From: Photorhabdus australis DSM 17609
GTDB taxonomy: Bacteria > Pseudomonadota > Gammaproteobacteria > Enterobacterales > Enterobacteriaceae
DNA: 35,305 bases
Assembly (NCBI RefSeq): GCF_000711895.1
Contig: NZ_JONO01000050.1
Span: 1 to 35,305, forward strand
Reading direction: 5' to 3'
Below the pieces are notes generated by a model. The model was not told where the DNA came from. It ran no database searches and worked only from the letters and a program-made list of their open reading frames with translations. The position numbers and the translations under genes were made by a program. This document shows positions 1 to 7,741 of the stretch, in pieces. Position 1 is the first letter of the stretch; every line of letters begins with the position of its first letter.

Positions 1-1
1 A

Positions 2-532
2 ATATTTATTCATGCTCAGAAAAACATGAAGACTCAAATCTTAAATGACGAAACAATCAATATTGAACATGACCGAATCCACCATATTAAGCACGATGCT
101 CATTTACGTGTTGATAATGAATATCGCGTTCTGGCTAATAATGACATATCCGTTTCGTCCAGAAAAAAATTGCATGTCAAGGCCGATGATGCACTCTTCA
201 TGCTGGGAGAAAATGAAATTCACCTGAGTTCAGGAACTACCTTAGTTATTGATGCTGGTAGTGAATTAACTCTCCAAGCGGCGGGACATTTTATCAAAAT
301 TGATGCTGGTGGCATCACCAGTAGCTCAGGAATTAATTTCGGTAGTGGAACGCCGGGTATAGGTTCTGGTTGGGGTGGGAAATTGCCCGATATGTTACAA
401 AAAGAGATGAAGCAGGCGAATGTAGATATTCCGGCACAAATACCGAAAATACCCAATAAGGGGCTGTGCATCAGTTGTTTGCTGAAAGCAGAACTGGAAG
501 GAGCAACAATGGTTATCAGAGGACAATCATGA
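2..532 (+). CDS. vgrG: VgrG spike protein, C-terminal part (5' end outside window)
   Basis: The reading frame is already open at base 2, so the ATG at 26 is internal and the gene starts left of the window. The first residues read IFIHAQKNMKTQILNDET, the hallmark of type VI secretion VgrG proteins where the gp5-like base meets the beta-helical needle (DUF2345 region). Alternating short beta-type repeats follow (DNEYRVLANNDISVSS and similar), then a Gly/Ser-rich stretch and a tail ending MVIRGQS. VgrG trimers form the piercing tip of the secreted spike and carry effectors. The stop codon overlaps the ATG of the next gene (ATGA at 529-532), so translation is probably coupled to the adaptor gene. 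The family is certain; which VgrG paralogue this is cannot be told from this fragment. Confidence 0.93.
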   Translation: MFIHAQKNMKTQILNDETINIEHDRIHHIKHDAHLRVDNEYRVLANNDISVSSRKKLHVKADDALFMLGENEIHLSSGTTLVIDAGSELTLQAAGHFIKIDAGGITSSSGINFGSGTPGIGSGWGGKLPDMLQKEMKQANVDIPAQIPKIPNKGLCISCLLKAELEGATMVIRGQS

Positions 533-1026
533 TATTAGAATTAAATGAAAAATTAATGAACTATCAGAAAGAGCACCCTGAAACTCGGCTTTATGCTCTG
601 GTAAATGGCTTGCAATATGAGTACTACTTTCAGGCAAAAATTAAATATATTGCCGGGGTAAATAATCCTTTATTCAGGTACTACCCTGATTCAAAAATTG
701 CGTTTGCTGGCCCTTGGTTATTTGATATGGAATATGGACATCATTGGTATAATAAATTGTCAGAGTTAGAAGATACCTATCCTTCTGTATCGTGGATATT
801 GACACCTTTATCATTAGATCAATTGACCCGACATCTATTGCCTTATTTAAATATCCAGTTGCCGACAAAACAGACGGCGCTTTTCCGTTTTTATGATCCT
901 CGTGTTTTACATCGAATTCAGGAAATTTTCAATGATGAGCAGTTGGTAGAATTTACTCGCGGAATGACCAAATGGCTTTATCAGCATAATTCGATCTATT
1001 ATTCGGTGTCGGGAGCAATGTTATGA
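529..1026 (+). CDS. DUF4123 type VI effector adaptor (Tap/Tec family)
   Basis: A 165-residue protein. An upstream in-frame ATG at 466 lies inside vgrG; I prefer 529 because AGAGGA stands 6-7 bases before it and it overlaps the vgrG stop by 4 bases. Features seen are an N-terminal LYALVNGLQ strand, FAGPWLFDM near residue 65, a WILTPLSLDQLTRHLLPYL helix and FRFYDPRVL, the pattern of DUF4123 adaptor chaperones. In known systems these load a specific effector onto VgrG or PAAR before secretion and are not themselves toxic. Its place between vgrG and a nuclease effector fits that role. It overlaps the next gene by 4 bases (1023-1026). The family is fairly sure; the cargo is inferred from position. 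Confidence 0.85.
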   Translation: MILELNEKLMNYQKEHPETRLYALVNGLQYEYYFQAKIKYIAGVNNPLFRYYPDSKIAFAGPWLFDMEYGHHWYNKLSELEDTYPSVSWILTPLSLDQLTRHLLPYLNIQLPTKQTALFRFYDPRVLHRIQEIFNDEQLVEFTRGMTKWLYQHNSIYYSVSGAML

Positions 1027-1364
1027 TTAAACTGACTCAGGGACAATTCGATAAAATTATTGAGTTAGAAAAACAAGAATTTGTTGAAAAAGTGGAAAAA
1101 GAGATCTTGGCTGAATACGCAAATTTAATCCCTTGTAATTCTCATCTCAGTAAACGATTAAAAGGTTCTTACGATTATTTATTAGCATTAAACTTTCAGG
1201 AAAAAAATACTATCCAATCTTATTTATATCTGGTGGCCTTTAATCCCGACTTTCAGAATGCTTCACCAATCAAGGATGTATTTGAATCTTCCGGTCAGAA
1301 TCCAGAACAACAGTTTAAAGATTTCCTTCGTATTGCAAAAAATAGGATGAACAGGAGACATTGA
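1023..1364 (+). CDS. Small hypothetical protein, candidate co-adaptor of the effector module
   Basis: A 113-residue, charged, mostly helical protein starting MIKLTQGQFDKIIELE and ending FLRIAKNRMNRRH. I do not recognise a named family. It starts inside the end of the adaptor gene and ends one base before the effector gene, so it is part of the translationally coupled cluster. In the Pseudomonas aeruginosa TseT system, which also has a Tox-REase-5 effector and a DUF4123 adaptor, a second small protein (co-TecT) is required for delivery. Position makes this gene a candidate for an equivalent job, but that is inference from context, not from sequence similarity I can see. Its last codons recur in decayed form near 3221-3270. 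Confidence 0.7.
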   Translation: MIKLTQGQFDKIIELEKQEFVEKVEKEILAEYANLIPCNSHLSKRLKGSYDYLLALNFQEKNTIQSYLYLVAFNPDFQNASPIKDVFESSGQNPEQQFKDFLRIAKNRMNRRH

Positions 1365-1365
1365 T

Positions 1366-2142
1366 ATGCCAATACCCTTACTGGCCCCGGTTGCTGTAGG
1401 TGCTGCTGAATACGTTATTACTGCCTGCACCGGAGTATTAATTGTGGTTGGTGTAATGGAAGCAGGAAAAAAGAGTTCAGTAGAAGAAGATGACAACATT
1501 ATTCGACATCAGAAAACGGATTTTGTAATAACCCCTGAAATCACAGATCAAGATCGCAATATCGTCTGGAGCGCAGAGGCCCACGCCGATTTTTGGGAAG
1601 ATGATGATTTGGATGATGGTCCGGTTGATACCTCTGCGGTTCAAACCCAAACAGCGGCCAAAACGGAAGAATGTGAAAGTACGGAAAAGCAGAAAGCGTG
1701 CGAAGAATGTCTGGCTATTCCGGTGACAAGTGAAAAATATCGCAAGGTCAATCGCTGGAGCGCCATTACTATTAACTATCAGCGATTTATTGCCAAAACC
1801 CGGTATGACCCGGTGGCACAAATAATTCAGGAGTTTCAGTGTCTGAAAGTGACGTTTGATGGCTGGCAGCCTAAGCGTTGTTTATTTCTAGAGGCTAAGG
1901 CGCGGTATGACCAGTTTTTTGATAGTAAGGGAAAACCTAAAAGTTGGTGGAAGGGGGCAAAATCAGGGAAAAAACAGGCTGAGAGACACCAAGCAGTCTG
2001 TAATGCATTAGATAATATGCCTCATGTAGGATGGCATTTTTTACAACCCATAAGTTGTAAATATTTCAAGGCGCTATTTATTGAACATAAAAATATTAAT
2101 GTTCATTACACCCCCTGTTCCGATTTAATGATAACAGTTTAA
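1366..2142 (+). CDS. Type VI effector with Tox-REase-5 nuclease domain
   Basis: A 258-residue protein. Residues 3-31 are hydrophobic (LLAPVAVGAAEYVITACTG), followed by an acidic, Cys-containing linker (C103, C112, C115) and a C-terminal domain from about residue 117. That domain has VTFDGWQ with D165, then FLEAKARYDQF with E176 and K178, a D-ExK arrangement of restriction-endonuclease-fold toxins, and a later VGWHFLQPIS segment typical of Tox-REase-5. The expected action is DNA cleavage in a rival cell. GGAG precedes the ATG by about 9 bases. The cognate immunity gene follows after 12 bases, and the adaptor and co-adaptor candidates precede it, giving a TseT-like module. The domain assignment is strong; DNase activity is inferred from the family. 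Confidence 0.85.
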   Translation: MPIPLLAPVAVGAAEYVITACTGVLIVVGVMEAGKKSSVEEDDNIIRHQKTDFVITPEITDQDRNIVWSAEAHADFWEDDDLDDGPVDTSAVQTQTAAKTEECESTEKQKACEECLAIPVTSEKYRKVNRWSAITINYQRFIAKTRYDPVAQIIQEFQCLKVTFDGWQPKRCLFLEAKARYDQFFDSKGKPKSWWKGAKSGKKQAERHQAVCNALDNMPHVGWHFLQPISCKYFKALFIEHKNINVHYTPCSDLMITV

Positions 2143-2154
2143 TTCGAGGTAAAT

Positions 2155-2877
2155 ATGGCTATAATTCGTATAGAAATCAATGTGCGTTATGAACAACAGG
2201 AAACTATTACTGTAAATTCAGCGTTAATGGATTTGTATTTTATTACACGACAAATAGATATATTTTTTGAAAAGAAAAAAACATGGTACTTAACTGGTTA
2301 CTCCCGAAAAGAGGCATTAAAACATGTTGTGTTTGATGAACAAGGTCCAACGGAAAAAATAGTGAGTTATTTTGAAAAATCTTATAAAAAAGATTTTCCG
2401 TCACTCATCGAAGATATGTGGGATGGAGAACAAGATGAGATAGCTAGTAGTATTAGTTATAATAAATTATCTACTAGAGGTCCTAACTGGGTCAAGTTAG
2501 AACTGAACCTAAAAATTGACAGCAACCAGCTTAATATTTCCCGGTTAGTTGAACTTGTCAAATATCTAGTGAACAGTCGTAATTTCCCCTATATTCAAGT
2601 TGAAACCAACGAATATACATTACAGAATAAACAGGTTTTCCCTGACCGTCTCAGTGTCGGCTGGATGCTTTATCAGCCTAAAATAATTGATCAATCCTGT
2701 CTTCCTATGGCAGAAGAAATACTTCCCGTTTATCAAAACGATCAGCAAATTGGCACATTAATCATCATCAAAAAAGGGATTTTTGATGGTGAAAATCAAG
2801 ATGATATTGATAAATCCAATGATGTTGAAATTCAGTTGCTCAATCTGGGATTGCTGCCATTAATTACTGAGATTTAA
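2155..2877 (+). CDS. Imm52-like immunity protein to the Tox-REase-5 effector
   Basis: A 240-residue protein without signal peptide or membrane segment, starting MAIIRIEINVRYEQQ and containing TWYLTGYSRKEALKHVVFDE around residues 42-61. That WYLxGxSxxEAL...VFD pattern is what I associate with immunity protein family 52, the usual partner of Tox-REase-5 toxins. An immunity protein would bind and neutralise the nuclease in the cytoplasm of the producer and its kin. It lies 12 bases downstream of the effector in the same orientation, with GAGG in the gap as ribosome binding site. The A/T-rich codon use matches the rest of the cluster. Family moderately sure; role strongly supported by position. 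Confidence 0.78.
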   Translation: MAIIRIEINVRYEQQETITVNSALMDLYFITRQIDIFFEKKKTWYLTGYSRKEALKHVVFDEQGPTEKIVSYFEKSYKKDFPSLIEDMWDGEQDEIASSISYNKLSTRGPNWVKLELNLKIDSNQLNISRLVELVKYLVNSRNFPYIQVETNEYTLQNKQVFPDRLSVGWMLYQPKIIDQSCLPMAEEILPVYQNDQQIGTLIIIKKGIFDGENQDDIDKSNDVEIQLLNLGLLPLITEI

Positions 2878-2922
2878 AGGCAACGATATTATTTTCTAAT
2901 GGTAAAACAATGGAGAACTTTA

Positions 2923-3189
2923 ATGTCAAAGGCTGTTATCCTGCTGGGTGATACAACAGATCATAGTGGTAAAGTCATTACCGCCATTGACCAATATACT
3001 TACAACGGTATTTCCATTGCAGGTAAAGGGGATCAGGTCGAATGCCCCCAATGCAAAGGAGTTTTTCCTATTATTGAAGGTACTGACTCCCTGCAATATC
3101 AGGGAAAATCCATTGCACTTGAAGGAATGCAAACAGCATGCGGGGCAAGATTAATTGCCCGTCAGCATAACCTTACGCTTATAAGTTAA
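2923..3189 (+). CDS. PAAR-domain spike tip protein
   Basis: An 88-residue protein beginning MSKAVILLGDTTDHSGKV, the length and opening of single-domain PAAR proteins. GKGDQVECPQC and ACGARLI carry the conserved Cys (three visible) that with a His coordinate zinc at the tip. I chose the ATG at 2923 because GGAG lies about 8 bases upstream; the longer ORF from 2899 adds eight residues without family support. PAAR proteins sharpen the VgrG spike and help attach effectors. It closes the type VI module, in the same orientation, 45 bases after the immunity gene. The family call is secure. Confidence 0.88.
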   Translation: MSKAVILLGDTTDHSGKVITAIDQYTYNGISIAGKGDQVECPQCKGVFPIIEGTDSLQYQGKSIALEGMQTACGARLIARQHNLTLIS

Positions 3190-3205
3190 TGAGAGTTTTA
3201 TTCGC

Positions 3206-3232
3206 AATCTTTAAACCTCTGGTTTAAAGATT
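3206..3232. terminator. Perfect 12-bp hairpin after the PAAR gene
   Basis: AATCTTTAAACC (3206-3217), loop TCT, then GGTTTAAAGATT (3221-3232). It lies 17 bases after the PAAR stop and may end the vgrG cluster transcript, although no T-run follows. Its right arm also resembles coding sequence of the co-adaptor gene (see the remnant at 3221-3282), so part of the palindrome may be a product of decay. Confidence 0.45.
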
Positions 3233-3282
3233 CATATTGCAAAAAATAAGATAAATAGCAGGAGTTAATATGCCTATACCCA
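3221..3282 (+). pseudogene. Decayed remnant of a second co-adaptor/effector junction
   Basis: TTTAAAGATT..ATTGCAAAAAATAAGAT..CAGGAG..ATATGCCTATACCC at 3222-3281 parallels TTTAAAGATT..ATTGCAAAAAATAGGAT..CAGGAG..ATATGCCAATACCC at 1316-1377, which is the end of the 113-residue gene, the effector ribosome binding site and the effector codons MPIP. Relative to that copy the remnant lacks 5 bases, which breaks the frame. Immediately after the first four codons an ERIC half begins. I read this as the left edge of a former duplicate effector cassette, now lost. Confidence 0.6.
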
Positions 3283-3345
3283 ATAGATTTCAAATTGCAG
3301 CGCGGCGGCAAGTGAGCGCATCCCCAGGATGCATAGATAACTATA
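3275..3345. repeat. ERIC element, one half only
   Basis: It runs from TATACCCAATAGATTTC through CGCATCCCCAGGATGCATAGATAACTAT and stops at the centre of the ERIC palindrome; the second half (GTGACTGGGG...CAGCCAACA) is absent. It abuts the decayed effector start codon region. Confidence 0.8.
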
Positions 3346-3393
3346 TTGCACTCTGCAATATTTAATGCAGATAAACCGGAAGGAAAATTGATT

Positions 3394-3416
3394 GCAGGCG
3401 GGATTATCCCACCTGC
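3394..3416 (-). terminator. Hairpin terminator of the nucleoside transporter gene
   Basis: GCAGG-GGG-ATTAT-CCC-CCTGC with one mismatch pair, lying 16 bases past the stop at 3432. On the - strand it is followed by AATCAATTTTCC. Confidence 0.6.
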
Positions 3417-3431
3417 ATGTTGCAATGAAAG

Positions 3432-4709
3432 TTACAGAGCCAGGAAGAATCCGGCAATGGTTGCACTCATCAGGTTAGATAATGTACCCGCTATAACAGC
3501 TTTCATACCCAGACGAGCAACATCTCCGCGACGGTTTGGCGCCATACCGCCCAAACCACCCAACAGAATAGCTACGGAAGAAAGGTTAGCAAAACCACAC
3601 AACGCAAAAGAGATGATTGCTTTGGTGTGCCCTGACAGAACCTGCAAACCGGCAGCAGCAACCACATCATCCGGTTTCAAATAAGCACCAAAGTTCATAA
3701 AGGCAACGAATTCGTTCACAACCAGTTTTTGACCGATGAAAGAACCCGCAACTGTGGCTTCATTCCACGGAACACCAATCAGGTAAGCAATTGGCGCACA
3801 AATCCAACCCAGCACCAATTCAAGAGAAAGTTGTGGATAATCCCACCAGGCACCAATACCACCAAGAATACCATTCACCAATGCAATCAAGGCAACAAAC
3901 GCCAATAACATCGCACCTACGTTCAGGGCTAATTGCATGCCAGCAGCGGCACCAGAAGCGGCTGCATCAATAATGTTAGCAGGGCGGTCCTCTTCAGCAA
4001 CCAGTGACATCGCATCAACAGTATCACGGGTTTTTTCGGTTTCAGGCACTATCAGTTTAGCGAACAACAGACCACCTGGTGCCGCCATAAAGGACGCAGC
4101 AATCAAATAATCCAAAGGTACGTTCATTGATGCATAGCCAGCCAGTACCGAACCTGCAACGGATGCCAGGCCACCACACATAACCGCAAATAGCTCAGAC
4201 TGGGTCATGGTCGCAATATAAGGGCGGACCACCAGTGGAGCCTCAGTTTGGCCCACGAAAATATTCGCTGTCGCAGATAAAGATTCGGTACGCGAAGTTC
4301 CGAGAACTTTTTGCAGACCACCGCCCAATATTTTAATAACGAGCTGCATGATCCCGATGTAGTACAGAACAGCAATCAATGAAGAGAAGAAAACAATAAT
4401 AGGCAGTACGCGCAAGGCAAAAACAAAACCGCTACCGCCAAACAGTTCATACATTCTGGGAGAAACTAATCCACCAAAAATAAAGTCCATTCCTTTCTGA
4501 CCATACTGGATAACACTGGAAACTCCCTCAGACATACCCATTAATATTACCTTACCGGCGGGAACGTAAAGTACAAAAGCGCCGATAGCGACCTGAATCA
4601 AAAAGGCACCAAGGACAGTACGGAGTTTAATAGCTCGATAGTTACTGGAAAAAAGTACTGCGATCAAGATCAGCACCACCATCCCGACCAGGCTCATAAA
4701 GAGTTGCAT
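3432..4709 (-). CDS. nupC: Concentrative nucleoside transporter (NupC/CNT family)
   Basis: A 425-residue inner-membrane protein rich in hydrophobic segments. It carries the CNT signature motifs [14 protein letters not shown] (about residues 150-163) and VVNEFVAF, which bind nucleoside and sodium, and [11 protein letters not shown] near residue 370. By eye it is closer to the structurally known Vibrio cholerae transporter vcCNT than to E. coli NupC, sharing the FMSLVGM opening and the [14 protein letters not shown] ending. It imports nucleosides with sodium or protons. It is a single gene with its own terminator and a CRP-type site upstream. In E. coli the deo region lies beyond yjjV; here this transporter and then a type VI module take that place. 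Function secure; symbol by family name. Confidence 0.9.
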   Translation of the reverse strand: MQLFMSLVGMVVLILIAVLFSSNYRAIKLRTVLGAFLIQVAIGAFVLYVPAGKVILMGMSEGVSSVIQYGQKGMDFIFGGLVSPRMYELFGGSGFVFALRVLPIIVFFSSLIAVLYYIGIMQLVIKILGGGLQKVLGTSRTESLSATANIFVGQTEAPLVVRPYIATMTQSELFAVMCGGLASVAGSVLAGYASMNVPLDYLIAASFMAAPGGLLFAKLIVPETEKTRDTVDAMSLVAEEDRPANIIDAAASGAAAGMQLALNVGAMLLAFVALIALVNGILGGIGAWWDYPQLSLELVLGWICAPIAYLIGVPWNEATVAGSFIGQKLVVNEFVAFMNFGAYLKPDDVVAAAGLQVLSGHTKAIISFALCGFANLSSVAILLGGLGGMAPNRRGDVARLGMKAVIAGTLSNLMSATIAGFFLAL

Positions 4710-4998
4710 TGGAAGAATCCCTGTTCACTTAATAATAAATTAAATATGTCAGTTGAATGTAAATCGTTCACTGACGCTAAGTCGGCGCTGATTATACTCA
4801 GTCATCGGAATGAACCAGCAACCTACATCACAAATACCTACTGAAAAAAGCAATAAAAAAACAAAAAATGTGACAAACATCACACAAAATTACGAAAATA
4901 ATCTGCAATGGGATAATCTAACCGATAAGAAGGCGAAATAACAAACAATTAAGAGATGATTATCAGGTAAGCGTAGTTAAAGTTTTATGATGTTTCAC
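4710..4998 (-). promoter_or_regulatory. nupC upstream region with CRP-type site at 4869-4884
   Basis: This gene-free stretch contains TGTGA-CAAACA-TCACA (4869-4884), a perfect match to the CRP half-sites, about 160 bases before the nupC start. E. coli nupC is known to be controlled by CRP and CytR, so catabolite control is plausible here. The -10 element cannot be fixed by eye. Confidence 0.55.
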
Positions 4999-5772
4999 TC
5001 AACAATTTAACCCAAATAATTCCATACCATTATTATAGAGCTGGCGAGCAATTTCATCAGGGGATTCACGACGAAGCTCACATAACGAAGCAAAAACGCC
5101 GGTAATCCTTTCCGGTCGATTAGGTTCACCTTGAAACCCAGAAAGCGGCATATCTGGTGCATCTGTTTCCAAAACCAGAGACGTTAGAAGTAATTCAGCG
5201 GCTACACGGCGCGTTTTCTGTGCTCTTTCATATGTAATGGTCCCACCTACTCCTATGTAGTATCCCAAACGTACAAAAGCCTCTGCCTGAGATAAACTCC
5301 CGGCAAATCCGTGAACTACTCCGGTACGAGGAAGATTGATTTTTCTCAAGATCGCCGCCAGTTGATCATGACTTTTTCTAGAATGAAGCATAACCGGCAA
5401 TTCATACTGTTTTGCTAACCATAATTGGGCACACAGTAATCTCTCCTGCTTTACAAACTGAGGTTCAGCCATATAAAGATCGAGGCCAATCTCTCCGACA
5501 GCCACCAATTTTTCATTTTTTTGCTTCAATAATTGTTCCAGATCTGCAAGATGTGATTCCTGATGTTCATTGATATAGAGAGGATGTAAACCCAGCCCGG
5601 CATAGATTTCTGAATAATTGCGCGCTAATTCAAATACCCGTTGCAAATTTTGCCTACTGACAGCAGGTACAATAATTTTATCCATGCCAACCTGCGCTGC
5701 CCGTTGCAAGCTCTGTCGTTCGTCATCACGAAATGGTGGAAAATCAAAATGGCAATGGGTATCAATGAACAT
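4999..5772 (-). CDS. yjjV: TatD-family metal-dependent hydrolase YjjV
   Basis: A 257-residue TIM-barrel hydrolase. Metal ligands of the TatD family are all present: H6 and H8 in DTHCHFD, E94 in GEIGLD, H130 in LHSRKSHD, H154 in VVHGF and D204 in ETDAPDMP. TatD proteins act as metal-dependent deoxyribonucleases or phosphoesterases; the natural substrate of YjjV is not settled. The gene begins 4 bases after the yjjU stop on the same strand, so the two form an operon, the same pairing as in E. coli. Length is normal for the family. Confidence 0.92.
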   Translation of the reverse strand: MFIDTHCHFDFPPFRDDERQSLQRAAQVGMDKIIVPAVSRQNLQRVFELARNYSEIYAGLGLHPLYINEHQESHLADLEQLLKQKNEKLVAVGEIGLDLYMAEPQFVKQERLLCAQLWLAKQYELPVMLHSRKSHDQLAAILRKINLPRTGVVHGFAGSLSQAEAFVRLGYYIGVGGTITYERAQKTRRVAAELLLTSLVLETDAPDMPLSGFQGEPNRPERITGVFASLCELRRESPDEIARQLYNNGMELFGLNC

Positions 5773-5776
5773 GAAA

Positions 5777-6844
5777 TTATCCGTTATTAATCTGCTGTTC
5801 TGGTGACTCGACTAACGTAGCTGATGGCTTAACCGAATCGTCACTTTTTACACTCTGGCGTAAAAAGTAACGGTTCAAATGATAATTTTTACGTTCAGCA
5901 ATACCGAACTTATTATCAACAAACGCGTGACCGACTGTTGCCAGGAAATAGCGACCACAACGACGACCAAGATGATAATCCTTATTCAATGCTGGCAAAC
6001 GGCTACCTAATGCGCTAGCAGTTAATGGAGCAGGCGGATAGATTTCAAAAATCTGCACATCATCAGGTGGATTCTCAATAAATTTTTGAGTGCGGTAGTA
6101 GCTTTTCGCATGTTGTTGTAACATCCGCACCATCTTTTGCAGGCTACTATCCCCCAACCAATGTTCCATCCGTTTCACCCAATCAGGCGTGTAATAGAGC
6201 TGGGAAGGAACTGTGCGGATCACCACTATGGTATCGGCTCCACGGCGATAAGCTTCTTCCACCGGAATAGCATCGCTGATACCACCATCATAATAAACAA
6301 CGCCATTGATAGTGACACCATTGCGATAAAACCCAGGAATCGCACTGGATGCCTTAATCACTTGCAACCAATTTTTCTCATCAGGATGAAAATAGGTCGG
6401 TTCAAAATTATCTGCACGACACGCGCACATATAAAATTCACACCCAGCATCAAATTTGCGTAAAGCTGCCGGAATATCCAACGGAAGTTCTTTAGATGCC
6501 GTGTCTACAAACCAGTCTAAATCAACTAAGTGACCACCACGAACAAAACGCAGAGGATTAAAGAAAGCGGGATTTGTTGTATAGCGGCTGATAGCCCGCC
6601 GGGCATATCCACGTTGTCCACAGATATAAGCTGAAAGGTTCTGAGCTCCTGCCGAAGTACCCAGTAACAGGTCAAACGGGTTAAATTCAACACGCATAAA
6701 TTCATCCAACACACCGGCTGTAAAAATACCGCGTTGCCCACCCCCTTCACAAACAAGCGCAATTTTTCCAAATTTAACAGGCGACTTATATTTATAGGAT
6801 AATAGATCAATATTTCCCAAAGTTATCGGTATACGTTTCCCCAC
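5777..6844 (-). CDS. yjjU: Patatin-like phospholipase YjjU
   Basis: A 355-residue protein with a complete patatin catalytic set: oxyanion loop CEGGGQRG (residues 33-39), nucleophile elbow GTSAG with S64, and DGG at 186-188 giving the catalytic Asp. No signal peptide is evident, so it probably acts on lipids from the cytoplasm. The start is GTG at 6844, with CTTGGGGG as Shine-Dalgarno sequence 4-5 bases upstream. That Shine-Dalgarno can pair with an upstream CCCCAAG (see the leader at 6850-6905). It is followed at once by yjjV. E. coli has osmY-ytjA-yjjU-yjjV in this order; ytjA is not seen here. Confidence 0.9.
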   Translation of the reverse strand: MGKRIPITLGNIDLLSYKYKSPVKFGKIALVCEGGGQRGIFTAGVLDEFMRVEFNPFDLLLGTSAGAQNLSAYICGQRGYARRAISRYTTNPAFFNPLRFVRGGHLVDLDWFVDTASKELPLDIPAALRKFDAGCEFYMCACRADNFEPTYFHPDEKNWLQVIKASSAIPGFYRNGVTINGVVYYDGGISDAIPVEEAYRRGADTIVVIRTVPSQLYYTPDWVKRMEHWLGDSSLQKMVRMLQQHAKSYYRTQKFIENPPDDVQIFEIYPPAPLTASALGSRLPALNKDYHLGRRCGRYFLATVGHAFVDNKFGIAERKNYHLNRYFLRQSVKSDDSVKPSATLVESPEQQINNG

Positions 6845-6849
6845 ACAGC

Positions 6850-6905
6850 CCCCAAGAAAATAAATGACGGATAGAGAGCATAACTTGGGGAGTTATTATC
6901 CGTCA
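6850..6905 (-). promoter_or_regulatory. yjjU leader with two mutually exclusive hairpins
   Basis: CCCCAAG (6850-6856) can pair with CTTGGGG (6884-6890), and TGACGGATA (6865-6873) with TATCCGTCA (6897-6905). The arms are interleaved, so the stems either alternate or form a pseudoknot. In the - strand transcript the first pairing masks the yjjU Shine-Dalgarno. This suggests translational control, but no trigger is visible. Confidence 0.45.
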
Positions 6906-7026
6906 TTATATTATGGTGCTAAGTAGTCAATATTTTGATAAAGAGACCCCTGGTGAGGGCGCATATCTTGTTAGTACAACTAAAATTTGTTGGATAGGAA
7001 ACAACCACCCAAGACAAAGAAATATA

Positions 7027-7404
7027 TTATTTTTTTATGGTTAAACCATTTTGAATAGATTTGACCCCTTTCACCTTAGAGATAACAGCTAAAATTTTCC
7101 TGGATTGTTCCTCACTTTTCACAAAACCAGAAATATAAACCACTCCTTTTTCTGTTTTTACAGAGATGTCATTGCTGCTGATACCCCTTTCTGCCAACAG
7201 CTTACTTTTAATTTTTGCAGTGGTCGCACTATCTCCCATGTAACCATCAACACTTTTCATTGAATCATCAATTTTTTGACCTGCACTGTCAAACACTTGT
7301 ATCGATTTATTTTTAAAAGACTCTTCCGCCAGCACATTACCACTGACCAAGGCTGTACCTAAAACAATAGCTATCAACGAGTAAGTCAATTTAGCATTCT
7401 TCAT
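7027..7404 (-). CDS. osmY: OsmY-like periplasmic protein with a single BON domain
   Basis: A 125-residue protein. Residues 1-26 form a signal peptide ending VLA-EES, so it is periplasmic. SAGQKIDDSMKSVDGYMGDS aligns well with the region of E. coli OsmY before its first BON domain, and one BON domain follows (about 58-125, DISVKTEKGVVYISGFV). E. coli OsmY is 201 residues with two BON domains; this copy has one. The position next to prfC matches E. coli. OsmY is induced by osmotic and stationary-phase stress and acts as a periplasmic chaperone-like factor. AGGAAGG precedes the ATG. A four-copy 11-bp repeat lies about 70 bases upstream of the start. Confidence 0.82.
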   Translation of the reverse strand: MKNAKLTYSLIAIVLGTALVSGNVLAEESFKNKSIQVFDSAGQKIDDSMKSVDGYMGDSATTAKIKSKLLAERGISSNDISVKTEKGVVYISGFVKSEEQSRKILAVISKVKGVKSIQNGLTIKK

Positions 7405-7471
7405 TTTATACCTTCCTTCTGTCAGTCAGATTTCTGAATCTATAAAGCCATTCAAACTGTCTTTGTACAAA

Positions 7472-7515
7472 GTAATCTAAACGTAATCTAAACGTAATCT
7501 AAACGTAATCTAAAC
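7472..7515. repeat. Four tandem 11-bp repeats upstream of osmY
   Basis: GTAATCTAAAC is repeated four times without a mismatch (7472-7482, 7483-7493, 7494-7504, 7505-7515). It sits just upstream of a TATAGA-like -10 for osmY on the - strand. An 11-bp period is one helical turn, the usual spacing of half-sites for OmpR/PhoB-type response regulators. The rest of 7405-7741 is AT-rich and holds no gene apart from the prfC terminator. Confidence 0.75.
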
Positions 7516-7711
7516 AAAATGACAATCTGTATTAGAATCAAAAACGGCTTATTACTTCTAACAGCTAAGCTAAATTGGAAAATAAAAACATCGATACAGT
7601 AAAGACCAAGAAATAATAACAGGAAAATAAAGCAAAATGCTATAAAATAAGACGAATATTGCCGACTAAATTATAAATTATTCTTGTGTTACATATATTT
7701 TTGTAAAGAAA

Positions 7712-7734
7712 AAGGCTAACCTATTGTTAGCCTT
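7712..7734 (-). terminator. prfC terminator
   Basis: AAGGCTAAC (7712-7720), loop of 5, GTTAGCCTT (7726-7734). On the - strand it is followed by TTTTCTTT, 8 bases after the prfC stop, a standard intrinsic terminator. Confidence 0.85.
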
Positions 7735-7741
7735 ATAAATA

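Noticed and set aside
466-528. Upstream in-frame start for the DUF4123 gene
   Set aside because: It lies inside vgrG in another frame and has no ribosome binding site; the ATG at 529 with AGAGGA fits better.
3346-3684. 112-codon ORF on the + strand
   Set aside because: It is antisense to the end of the nucleoside transporter gene, whose reading frame is certain.
6526-6810. 94-codon ORF on the - strand overlapping yjjU
   Set aside because: Out-of-frame shadow of yjjU, which has complete patatin motifs.
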